Shown here: positions 1 through 9,990 of the stretch, piece after piece | Position numbering within the stretch: the stretch's first letter is position 1 | How the letters are laid out: every line of letters starts with the position of its first letter | Origin: Sclerodactyla briareus | Lineage: Eukaryota; Echinodermata; Holothuroidea; Dendrochirotida; Sclerodactylidae | Assembly (NCBI GenBank): GCA_026419785.1 | Contig: JAODTK010005776.1 | Coordinates: forward strand, 124,001-188,000 | Reading direction: 5' to 3' | Length of the DNA stretch: 64,000 nucleotides | Made by a program: the position numbers and the translations under genes | The notes under the pieces: model-generated | The model's input: the letters and a program-made list of their open reading frames with translations, nothing else | Database searches by the model: none | What the model was told of the DNA's origin: nothing

Positions 1-1221
1 GTGACTAATGTATTCATAGAATAGGCCAGTTTACAGTTACAAGTGTGCATGCCTGAATGAAATAGTCGTCGGATACAGACCAGACAATCATATGACCCAT
101 TATATGAAATGAGTATTCAGTCAGTGTTCTACCCCAATGTGTTGAATTATCACCACATTCTAAGAGCCCATCTTGTTTTCCAATGATATTTACATTCTAT
201 ACTCGCAACTCAAAATTCCTGTTGGATTTTCATTCAAATGAAGTTCTCATGTTTTTTGAGAACATGAATTTGAGATAATCAGCCTCCAGCTCGTTCTTAT
301 GTTGTGCAACTCATTTCAGTGTGATTAGTCACAGATGGGGAAGCCCATCCTGGGCTGGGAATTATCGGAACAAATCCTGAAATTCTGAGTGGCAATCCAT
401 AGGACAACCATCAACGTTGATCGCCAAGTGTCTCGGCCTGGTTGCATCATGATCAGTGGTGTCTTCCTGATCAGTCACCACAGGAACAACCAAAGTTGTC
501 AACTGGCGGCACGCATGCCACTTGTGGCAAATTTGAAAATAAAGATAAACTACACAAAACACGTCAGACAATGGGAAATATAATTTTTCATATATAATAG
601 GGACTAACCTAAGCTGTAAAATATGTGAAACACGCAATAATTGCGTTCCTTTAAACGCATGTGCGCATGGCAACTACTTCGTACACATCAAACATCACCA
701 TGAGCAAGTGCAGCTTTAGCTATTGAAGTTAAAGTAGGTAAAATATATTTTATCAGTGGGAATTGGGAGCACACTGTAAGTAGTTGATGAGCATGTGTTC
801 CAAGCAGGGTCATGTTTCAAAGTAGTGCACAGATTGGGAGGGGGGGGGGGGGGGGGAACTAGCACATAAAGCCTTGCATGTACTTTTATTATCAATAATT
901 AATAGGTTATGGTATGATGAAACTGCTATGTATAATGTACGCGGTGGCTGGTATCAGTACACAGCACGCAACACATGGCGAGCATTTTATCATTTTTAAC
1001 AGGTTATGGATACAGCTGCGATGTACGCCGCGGCTGGGATCAGCAAAAAGTATAAGTATGGCAGCACTGGATTTTGGTTATTTCAACTAGTACTGGGGTT
1101 GGGTAGCCAGTACCTGTAATAGTAACTGTGCAGTTGAATGTTGATATTGCGAGTACCAGTGCTGCGAGTACTAATTACAATACCGGTATACTGCACAACC
1201 GTACATATTTGGCAGACTTAC
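1..1221. other. No recognised gene; probable ZDHHC12-side intron or flank
   Basis: I see no conserved coding block on either strand. The stretch holds a 16-base G homopolymer (841-856) and otherwise AT-rich unique-looking DNA. Because the minus-strand exon at 1222-1355 ends in a good splice donor pointing into this stretch, it is most simply the following intron. The next expected exon, with the cysteine-rich DHHC core, was looked for on the minus strand and not found, so it probably lies beyond the left edge of the window. Confidence 0.5.
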
Positions 1222-1355
1222 TCTATATGGTTCCTTTGGGAGGTAACCCGGGTCTAGTAAACTTGCAATGAAGTACAATATTGAGGTCAAGGTCAGAAGA
1301 GTGATGTAACAGCTCAAGTACAGCCACTGACCACTCTGGTAGGCATGGTGAAGCT
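1222..1355 (-). CDS. ZDHHC12: Internal exon of a ZDHHC12-like palmitoyltransferase
   Basis: DHHC enzymes are membrane proteins that attach palmitate to cysteines of other proteins. This exon encodes a short polar stretch (TELHHAYQSGQW), one hydrophobic membrane segment (LTLTSILYFIASLL) and then the DPG motif as DPGYLPKE, which in this family sits just before the DHHC cysteine-rich domain. The order TEL, membrane segment, LMDPGY-like motif resembles ZDHHC12 more than the other DHHC proteins I remember. Both borders look real: a pyrimidine-rich acceptor ending in CCACAG just upstream, and a consensus GTAAGT donor (complement at 1216-1221). The frame is open throughout. The catalytic DHHC exon and the first exon were not found here, so the paralogue assignment rests on this exon alone; another DHHC family member is the main alternative. 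Confidence 0.6.
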
Positions 1356-4175
1356 CTGTGGAAACTAACAAATAAGCGTAAGTTCTCTAAATTTTTTGAG
1401 GCTGATCCTTACAAACATATAGATTCCGAGGTCAACTCTAGGGGGCTGAGATGCTTGGACGAAGGACCAAGCTCAAGCACCCCAGCAGGCTAAGGCTGGG
1501 ATTCCATACGCATGTGAAAAATCGCCAATTTACGTGAACTGAACGGAATCCTCTACTGAGACTCATGTTCACCAATCTCTGCTAGAGACAGACCTCTGGC
1601 GGGTGGGCTAATGCAGGAGGCATGACTTCTGACCTGGTGAGCTAATGCAGAGCCTGATGGGTCGATGCTGTGAGCTTTAATGATCTCCCTGCGCCACCTG
1701 GAGATGGTATCTCTTGAGTTGGTGAGAGAGCGAATGATGAAGGGCTGATCGTCTTGGCAGATGAGTCCGGTTCATTCTATGTACCACTTGTAAGCCCTCC
1801 TCCAGGGAGGTGTTGAGTATGGGGTTCGGAAGCGAAACCGTTTTATACATGTACAACGAGTGGAATGCAAACCAGATGGGGAATCGAACCACACCCGCCA
1901 AAGTCTTTGAGAGACCATGATGATGGTCAAAGGCTTCTATGTGGAGGTTGTCTGATGTGAAATCTATCAGGAGTGATAGTATTCTCATGTAATATGTATG
2001 AGACAAGTACAGGTACAGGGATGAATGAAGATACTTAGGTTAATTGTTTAGTAGGGTGGAAGGTCCAGATGGAGACAGGTATGAACCAGCAAGAGTTATT
2101 TGTCACCTTATCGACAACCTCACACAGCCTCACATTCCACCGTCAAGAACTGCATGCCGACGCAGTGTACCTGATGTACCAGACTACTACAGTATGATGA
2201 TACACTAACCTGTCTTTGTTACACACAGGGAGACAAAAATACCAAGGGTTAGCAGGGTGTGGAAGGTCCTGATAAAGACCCCTGGTGGTATGATCCAGCA
2301 GACGTTGTCTGTCATCTTATGGGCATTCTCGCATTCTCACATCTGACATCAAGACTACACACAGAGCACTGTGAAACAAGAGAAACATTCACATTTATTT
2401 AGTGGTTCGAAGGCTTCCATAAATGCATTACAATGGGATACTCTTGTTCAAGAACTCAGATTGTTGCTTTTCCTGTATGTTGCGGTATATATTAGCTTGG
2501 GTACCTGGTTGTTCCACTTTACAAAAAAAAAAAGGCCAATTCTGGTTTTGGTCTAGAGCGGCGTTAATCAGCCAACTTTCTGTTTCAAACTTCTGTTTCT
2601 GACGAGCTCGTATCTCAATCAAATACCAAAAAGGCCAATAAGTGTAGGCCTAGTTAAGGAATGGTTCAGAACTGACTATTAATTCCCCGTATTGGTCTTT
2701 GGCAGTTGAGAATTACCAAAAATTTACCAAAAATTCTACTCAGGAAAGTCAATAGGAGGCTCTCACTTGTGTGTTGTATTTACAAGCAGTGTTTCAACTC
2801 CCACTGGAAACTCTGGAAATCTGGGTGCCCCAACTGCTCATTCAGGAATTCCAAAATGAAATTAACACCCAGTGTGTTGATTTCCGTAAGTTCCTGAGTA
2901 TAATCGGCAATTCCAGGGAAACTGAGCCCATTTAGGGGAATTTGTCTTGCCATTTCTGGGAGAATGATTTGAGATGTGGAAGCCAGTTAACAAAATTTAC
3001 CCAAAAATGTTTCAAAACAAGATGGCTGGGAAAAGCAGGTGGTGATTTTCCCTAATTATTACTGCCAAAATTAAGCTTGTAAGTATCATACTAATGAAAC
3101 CTTCACATTGCAGTGGATTGGAATCGTCCTGGATGATGTCTTGAAGTTATGGACGGCGGGTATGAGAGGGAGAAGTCGGAGGAGGGCATGAGGTGACGGA
3201 TTTCGTCACCTCAATGGGAAGTGGGCTACAGTAAAATTCCTTCTGATACGTGACTAGACTAGGCTAGTAATACTAGCCTAGCCAAGGCCTAGGCCTAACT
3301 CCGCCGTCGTTAAAGAAAACTGAATCACAAGGAGTGTGTAACCTAATCGTAGTAAATTTCATTTACATAGTTACTTCATTCAGGATAGTCCTACTGCAAT
3401 ACGTTGGGGAGAAAAGAACATCACCTCAAAACCGGGAAAAGTTCACTTGTAAATGTAAACAACCTCAGAACATAGACCAGACTGAAATTTGCTTCAGGGA
3501 TGCCACTCGCACTTTTCTCCACAAATTCTAAACAGAATTAACCGTGTTGGGAAATTGGAATTTCACAGGACAGATTCAGATGAAAATCGTGAAAAATATG
3601 TTATATAATTCACCTGTATTCCTAGGAATTTCCACTCTAGTAAGGTCTGTTTTGGGCCAAATTTTGGTATGTTGCCAGTAAAACGACCAACTAGCAATAG
3701 CACTGTGCAGTCCTGAAAGCTAAAGCTAGACTGAAACGACCAACTAGCAATAGCACTGTGCAGTCCTGAATCCTAGGCCCTCGCTTCAGCTCAGTTTGAA
3801 CTTGCCCAGGATGAACCTTGACAGGCTTGACTGCTTGGGTTTGATGACTGAAAATAGCATCGGCCTACACGGATCCTGTAGAAAACTTTTGATTCAGAGG
3901 TAGGCCTATCAAGTAATACTATGGTAGTATCAGTATCTTGATCAACATAACCCATAAGGTCAGTGCATGAGGTGAGCCTGCACTGGAGCTTAACTTCCTC
4001 AAGTTTGGGAATGATCTTGACCATATTGTTAAAAATGCACAAACTCTTGTATTATTTTATTGTCAACTTACAGAAGTGCTTCCTATTGTCAAAGTAATTA
4101 ATAAGGTTGGGTAACACTTTGTCTGTAGGCCCTATATAAAGCTAGATATTACCCCTGATCATGGTGACTTGTCAC
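1356..4175. other. No recognised gene
   Basis: The first exon of the ZDHHC12-like gene should lie on the minus strand in or beyond this stretch, but I could not recognise one. No transposon protein is visible. The only clear structure is the 53-bp-period duplication at 3681-3770. Around 1480-2300 there are low-similarity segments without identity to anything I know. Confidence 0.4.
3681..3770 (+). repeat. Two-copy 37-bp direct repeat, period 53 bp
   Basis: The 37 bases at 3681-3717, beginning AAACGACCAACTAGC, recur without change at 3734-3770, separated by a 16-base spacer. The identity of the two copies among otherwise indel-rich repeats suggests a recent local duplication, or a local assembly duplication. 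Confidence 0.85.
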
Positions 4176-4275
4176 CAGTGCTGGAGTCGAGTCCTCTCAA
4201 TCTGAGTCTGAGTCATCAGTATCCGAGTCCGAGTCATTGGCTTCAGAGTCCGAGTCACAGTGTCCAAGTCAGAGT
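4176..4275 (+). mobile_element. hAT-type transposon end with GAGTCC subterminal repeats
   Basis: A CAGTG start, typical of hAT terminal inverted repeats, is followed by GAGTCGAGTCC and then by repeated GAGTCC/GAGTCT hexamers to about 4275. The first 19 bases match the inverted end at 9586-9604 at 17 positions. The flanking eight bases (CTTGTCAC) do not match those beyond 9604, so this is probably one end of a separate, broken copy rather than the partner of that end. Confidence 0.5.
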
Positions 4276-4499
4276 CCTTGAGTCTTCATGCAAATTTGAC
4301 CTGTAGGCCTACTATTTCACAACTAAGGCATAACTTGAACAACTGCTGTTTTGATTGCTGCCAGGCAATGTTTTGAATGCAGCGGCTACTGATTTTAAAC
4401 AATGTAGCCACTACTGACATAAAAATATTTTAAATAGAGGACTGGGCTGGTCAAACCTCATGACAGGTGCCGAATATCAGATTCAGTGTCTAATGATAT

Positions 4500-4865
4500 T
4501 GAAAGAGAAATTGGGTTTTAACAGCACCGCCCAGATTGCAGGAAAAGGCACTCCCGGGCCATATGGCAGTAAGTAACATCCCTAGAATTGCCAATAAATT
4601 TTAATTCCAGAATTTTTTAATTCAAGAATCATTCTTGAAGGGACTGATCGATAGTATTCCGTACCTTCGGGCCATGCACCATTGTTTGACGCATAGGGTA
4701 CGAGGAAAATTTTCATTTTCCAGACCCCAGATAGCAGGAAAGGGTACTTCCCAATCCATATAGCAGTAAGCACGTCCCTAGAAATTATGGCAATAATTTA
4801 CAGAAAGAAAATTTATATCTCAAGACACCCTCTGGAAGGGACTGAACAAAGTAACAGAGGAAGGG
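4500..4865 (+). repeat. ~205-bp tandem array, left part
   Basis: Two units recur with about a 195-205-bp period. Landmarks are CCCAGATTGCAGGAAA or its variants, then GGCAGTAAGTAACATCCCTA, then CTTGAAGGGACTGA. The same unit resumes at 8270, on the far side of the Jockey-like element, so the array was present before that insertion. Confidence 0.75.
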
Positions 4866-4899
4866 CGAACCCATAATTGCCTAAACAAAAAGGCAACCC

Positions 4900-6400
4900 C
4901 TAAGCACAAGAACTAAAAGAAAGAGGAGAGATCCAGCTTGTTGATTCTACTCTTGAACCGCTGGAGGTCAAAATCAGGAGGAAATACATCCCGAGGAAGC
5001 CTATTCCAGGCACGCCAAATGCGAGGAAAAAAGGAGGGAGGCATAGGTTTCGGTGCGATGACGGTGGAAGTGCAACACCGAAACGGGTGGCTGGAAGAAG
5101 AAGAGCGAGTATGGCGAGTAACCTTGAGTAAAGGAGGAAGAGTAAAGGAGGAACCGCAATCCCAAGCTCAGAGAAACATTGACCATAAAAGTAACGGTAA
5201 AGGAGGCAGAGAGATGATATAGATCTGCGATGGGATAGAGACTGAAGTGAGGAGGTAAGATGATCATCGTTGATGAGACGAATGGCCTTTCTCTGGATAT
5301 GATCCAGGACATTGAGAGAGGATGGCGAAGCCCCACCCCAAATATGGCAACCATATTCCATTAGGAAGCAAATTTGGGCTTTGTAAAGCATAATTAGCTG
5401 TTGTGAGGTGAGGTATTTCCTTGCGCGAAAAAAGAAGCCCAACTCTCTAGAAGCATTAGTAGCGATAGACTTGATTTGAGAGTTCCAGGACAGGTTGTTG
5501 CTGATTTCCATTCCAAGGATATCAAGAGAAGTAGACTGAGGGAGGATCTGATCAGCCATGAAATAGCTGGTGCATCAGAAACACTCCGACCAAAAATCAG
5601 CAAGTTCTGAGTTTTAGATTGGTTGAAGGTACCAAATTAGCAGTGCCCCAGTTCAAAATAGAATGAAGATTATTGTTCAGCTGATTGGCAACTAGGGAAC
5701 GGTTGTAGACAAAATCGTTCTGCTTCCGGGGGCGAGGAGGAGTACAGAGAGGGTTTGTGAAGGGTAGAATCATCAGTGAATGAGTGAATACATATAGGAG
5801 GTAGAGCTAGAAGATCATGATAAAAATGAGAAGAGTGTAGGAGAGAAAACACAAACCTTGAGGGACACCAACATTGATAAGGAAGGTCTCGGAGAAGCCC
5901 ATCAACCCTAACAGAGATAGAGCGACGGGTAAGAAAACTGGCAGTCCAAGAGGTTAGAGGGGGCCTGCTGAAACCAAATGAGGTAATTTGGCAGGAGGCC
6001 GGCGTAGGCAAAATGCGATCAAAGGCCTTAGAGATATCAAGAGCAATAGCCCTATTTCCACTGAAAAACTCAATGGCTTGGGCCCACTGATTTGTGACAA
6101 AAGATAGTAGTCCCCCAGTAGATAAGCCATGCCGAAACCATACTGGTGGTCACTGATGAGAGAGTGAACTCAAGAAAGTTCAAAACATGCTTGTTTACTA
6201 TAGTTTCCATAACTTTGGAGAGAATCGAGGGTGTGATGGCAATCGGCCTGTTAATGGAAGGGGTGGATTTGTCACCCTTCTTAGGGACTGGCAGACATGA
6301 GCATGTTCCCACACAGAAGGGTAGCATCCCATAGTATAACAAAGGCGGTAAGCTTGCTAAGGATAGGCGCAAGTTTGGGGGCACACTTCAGGAGGACAAT
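4900..6400 (-). pseudogene. Reverse transcriptase domain, Jockey-like, frameshifted
   Basis: Reading leftwards on the minus strand, recognisable RT blocks appear in order but in different frames. First comes VPKKGDKSTPSINRPIAI with SKVMETIVNKHVLNFLE (about 6070-6330), the finger region. Next is INVGVPQGL (5851-5877), the template-grip block. The catalytic box is FTDDSTLH, whose two aspartate codons are at 5769-5774; the usual form is YADD, so the first two positions differ. Last is the C-terminal region, beginning LDILGMEISNNLSWNSQI, with the conserved LLYRYFYGQCFSEL. In an active element this enzyme primes reverse transcription on nicked chromosomal DNA. At least three frame changes make it non-functional as read. 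Confidence 0.85.
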
Positions 6401-6969
6401 TAGAGGAATGCCATCGGGACCAGATGCTTTATTAGTCTAAAACTTTTGAGTGTTTGGCGGACCAGGCGATTGGGAAAACAACATCCAAGATCGTTTCACT
6501 AAAGCTGGCAAAAGATGGAGGATGAGCATCTGTGTTCATAGTGGAATTAGAAGAGAATAGCTCCGCAAAAGTATTAGCTTTAGAGGTGGCTCACTGGCCA
6601 AAGAGCCATCAGGCTTGACCAGCGGAGGGAATTTAGAAGTACAGAAATTCTGGACACAGATTTGGCCAGCGACCAAAATGAACGACTTCCAGAAGGGCAG
6701 GATTAGAAATTTTATTAGCCATACGTGAAATGAAGAGTTTTTTTGCCTAACGATAGTCTAGAGCACACATTACGAGCAGTTACATAGGCTTGACGGGAAC
6801 CAGGTGAAGGAGATGATAGCCAAGCTCAATAAAGTTGGTTCTTCTCCTGGACGGCAGAAGTACATTGATGGTTGAAACATGAAGGTGACGAAGAGGAGCC
6901 TGATCTTAAAGTGTACGGAATAAAAGGGTTCTGCCCGGAAGAATTAATTTCCGAAATAGCAGAAAGTAA

Positions 6970-7690
6970 TTTCATCCCAAGGGAAGACTGAAAAAAATCC
7001 CGAAGACCAAACCAGTCAGCTTTGGAGTAGTTCCAGAGTTTCTGCCTTTGATCAGGAGCTGCAATATAAGAATTGAATTATTGAGACAGGGTAATGAGGC
7101 AATGGTTAGAGGAGCCAATAGGGGCAGAGGCAGTTGCTGGACTGTAAAGAAGGGGCTGAGTAGTGAGAAAAAGATCCAACTTAGCAGAGTCCGAGGCCCG
7201 CTCTGGGATACGGGTGGAGAATTGATGAGCTGGGTGAGACCATTGGTAATAGCAAAAGACTCTGCTTCAACACCAGCTCTATCAGAGCCGGTAGAGTGAA
7301 TGAAACCATTCTGCAGTATCACATTGAAATCACCAAGTATAGCAATTTCTCAATCGTTGTATTGTTGAATTAGTAAATTCAACAGCAGAGGTGAGTTGCG
7401 AGAATAGAGCCTCGTGATTAAGTACAATTGGGTGAACGGTAAACACAACCGAACACCTTAGTCAAGCGAGGAAGAGAGACTTGAGCCAAAGAAGTGAAAG
7501 TCATCAAACAGAGATCAAATTAAGAAAGGCGGCTGACAGGGATGCTGGAGTGGACAAAGGCGCACACTCCAGCCTTGAAATGGAAACAATCATGAAGATA
7601 TATAGTTGGACATGGAGATGTGTTGAATCAAGAGGTGATTTAATCTGTGTTTCAGTTAAAAGAGTAGATGGGATGCCTGAGCCATAAGGA
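6970..7690 (-). pseudogene. AP-type endonuclease domain of the Jockey-like element
   Basis: On the minus strand the N-terminal part shows LTETQIKSP and, after a frame change, GVCAFVHSSIPVSRLS (near 7510-7570). The C-terminal part, in another frame, reads KLDLFLTTQPLLYSPATA, then APIGSSNHCLITL, then KLWNYSKADWFGLRDFF, which is the usual link to the RT. The family's catalytic SDH triad appears as S-N-H (codons at 7102-7110), so the aspartate is replaced by asparagine. An in-frame stop follows shortly after. The domain would nick target DNA in a living element; this copy has lost a key residue and several frames. Confidence 0.75.
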
Positions 7691-8269
7691 GTTGGTGGAC
7701 ATGATTGAGATTGCGGTGGAGACCACGTATATGCGCAAAAGAGAAGAAAATAAGAGAACCAGATGTCACGTGAGGGGCTGCAGTAGATGTTGTATGGGAA
7801 ACTGAAATAACCATGGTAAGGTAGTAGGAATGGAGGACAAAGGCCAGGGCAAGTGGGAAAACCCACGGCATCAACAAGACACCAACAAGACACCAACAAG
7901 GACTTAATTCCGAGAGCACGGACCTCGAGAGGGCACCCCGAAACACCGACCTAGGGTGACACCTAGTCGTGAACTAGCAGAGGAGGTTGCTCAGGATTTT
8001 ACGCCAGATGAAAAGGCAGCCTCCCCAGGCGCTACCCCGGGGTTCGGCGGGCCTGCAGCGCACCGACACACCTGATCCTCATGCCCAAGAAACAAAAAAC
8101 ATGGTATCAAGGCGAAAACGGGGGTAAAACCACAGACCTTCCAGTGTCCCTCACCGGCAACCGACCACGAGAGCTTGGAATGATGCAAAATGTTACAGGC
8201 AAGAGGGCCTGAAACGCTAGAGCATCACTAAAGGCACCCAAAGGATCAGCGGTGGTACCTCCCCGGGCG

Positions 8270-8705
8270 GCAAAAACAAGAGTTGCCTACCACTAAAATG
8301 GTAGATGTTTATTCCCTAAAATTTGGGCCACCATTAGTGGACGTAGGGTGACAAGAAAATTTTCGTTTTACAGACCCCCAAGAATGCTTTTACAGAAAAC
8401 GGCACTTCCTGGGTCTATCAGGCAGTAAGTAACAACCTCCCGAAAAGTGGCAACAATGGATGTCATAAATTTATATTTCCAGAAACGTTCTTGACGGAAC
8501 TGATTGATGTTTAATTCCTCACAATTTGGGCCACCATCAGTGGACGAATAGGGTACAAGGAAATTTGGAGCCTTACTAATCCCCCAGATTGCTGGAAATG
8601 GGAGACTCCCCGGCCCGTCTCATGACAGTAAGCAACATCACTAAATTGACAAAAAAATTCAGGAGGAAATTTAAATTCGATGGCAACGTTCTTGAAGGAA
8701 GTGAT
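8270..8705 (+). repeat. ~205-bp tandem array, middle part
   Basis: Units of the array at 4500-4865 resume here, with landmarks AATTTGGGCCACCATCAGTG, CCCCAGATTGC and CAGTAAGCAACATCACTA. The last unit is cut after CTTGAAGGAAGTGAT at 8705 by the hAT-type element, and the expected continuation appears at 9605. Confidence 0.75.
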
Positions 8706-9604
8706 CAGTGTGGAGGACTCGAGTCCGAGCCGAGCGGTCTCAAGCACGGTTCAAGGACCGATTTTGAAGGGAACAGTCATAGGACAGGCCTCTCGGCCCG
8801 GACTCGCGTGCGGGACCGGGGACTCGTCCGAGTCCTGGTTCACGACCCCGCTTGGAAAAATCCTTGGCAAAAACTCCCTGAAAATTACGAGGAAGTATAA
8901 TGCAAATTGTAACATTGATTATCGAAAACATGTGCATGTGAACTACCAAATTTGAATTTAGCTAATAGTATGACTGAGCTGCGCCTGTTTGAAACGTCTG
9001 TCTGCAAAGGTTGTCACATGTACAGCAAGAGAATATGCTGCACTCGGCTCACGGGGAAGAAGAAGAAAGTGCAAAGACGGTGGCACAAATTGTGATGTTC
9101 TTGAAAAAGAAAGGAAAAAAAAAATATGCCTATGTTGTTTGGAAAATGATTAGGGTCTCCAAATACTACGTAGGCAAGTGGGAAGTCTACATAATAGGGT
9201 TATATGAACTGTTCAAGTAATTTATTTGTTAGTTTTGGCATTGACACATTGCAATTATATGGCCATTGCTATGAACTCTCTTGATGAGTGTCCGGACGTC
9301 CGGCACTTGAATAGGAATGTGTGGAAACTATTATGATTTTTGCATTGGCTGATTGTGCCTATGTCATATAACATTTTTTTGGGTATGCAAAATCTAACTG
9401 CAATAACTTGCTATTTTGAACTAGGCCTACTTATTTTAGTAAATGCCAAGTTTCATAGGGGACTCGAGGACTCGGGACTCGGACAAAAGGACTCGGACTT
9501 GACTCGGACTCGGATGTGAGGGGCCTCGGTATTGGACTCGGACTCGAATGACTAAAGACTCGTCTTGGATGGACTCGGATTGGCTGGACTCGACTCAAAC
9601 ACTG
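8706..9604 (+). mobile_element. ~0.9-kb non-autonomous hAT-type element
   Basis: The left end starts CAGTGTGGAGGACTCGAGTCC (8706) and the right end closes with GGACTCGACTCAAACACTG (9586-9604), giving CAGTG-type inverted ends with GACTCG hexamers clustered inside both (8715-8830 and 9455-9600). It splits a unit of the ~205-bp array. The intact unit reads about GGAACTGATTGATG, while the flanks read GAAGTGAT before and AAACTGAC shortly after, consistent with a decayed 8-bp target duplication as hAT elements make. No transposase is visible inside. A 69-codon frame at 9011-9220 has no resemblance I recognise. Confidence 0.65.
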
Positions 9605-9990
9605 GAAAACTGACGATGTGTAATCCTTAAAATTTGGGCCACCATCAGCGGACGAGTAGGGTACTTACAAGGATTTGAGCCTAACGAATCCCCCAGATTG
9701 CCGGAACACTGGACTTCTCGGGTCTCATGACAGTAAGTAAAATCCCTAAAAGTGGCAATGAATTTCCAAAATTGATATCTCAAGAAACAACTCTTGAAGG
9801 AACTGAGCTATGTTTATTCATTACAATTTGCGCCGCCAACAGTTGACGCATAGCGTACAAGAAATAATTACAGGCCCCTCCCCCCTCACACACACACACC
9901 CCAGATTGCGGGGAGAGGCACTTCTCGGGGCTCATGGCAGTGAGCAGCATCATTGAAATTGACAATAAATTTCCAAAAACTGTTTGATGT
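9605..9990 (+). repeat. ~205-bp tandem array, right part
   Basis: The array continues from 8705 after the hAT-type insertion, with two more units (CCCCCAGATTGCCGG near 9690, CCCCAGATTGCGGG near 9900). A short CA run at about 9888-9899 lies in the last unit. With both insertions removed, the array would hold about six units. Confidence 0.75.

Larger units (their letters stand above)
4866..8269 (-). mobile_element. Degenerate Jockey-like non-LTR retrotransposon
   Basis: A single-unit retrotransposon of about 3.4 kb reads on the minus strand, with an apurinic-type endonuclease (about 6970-7690) followed by a reverse transcriptase (about 4900-6400). Boundaries are inferred from where the surrounding ~205-bp tandem array stops and resumes. 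The reading frame is broken repeatedly. The C-terminal region (RARKYLTSQQLIMLYKAQ, then HIWGGASPSSLNVLDHIQRK) is typical of Jockey-superfamily elements of marine invertebrates. No poly-A tail is evident at the left, 3' end. It is a dead copy as read, though part of the damage may be assembly error. Confidence 0.8.

Noticed and set aside
362..673. Minus-strand 103-codon open frame with HKWHACRQL, considered as the DHHC core exon of the ZDHHC12-like gene
   Set aside because: The cysteine/histidine spacing does not fit the CxxC-HC-C-DHHC pattern in any frame, and there are no matching splice sites.
1677..2006. Minus-strand 109-codon open frame
   Set aside because: No recognisable domain, no Kozak or splice context, and low-complexity surroundings; length is within chance for this composition.
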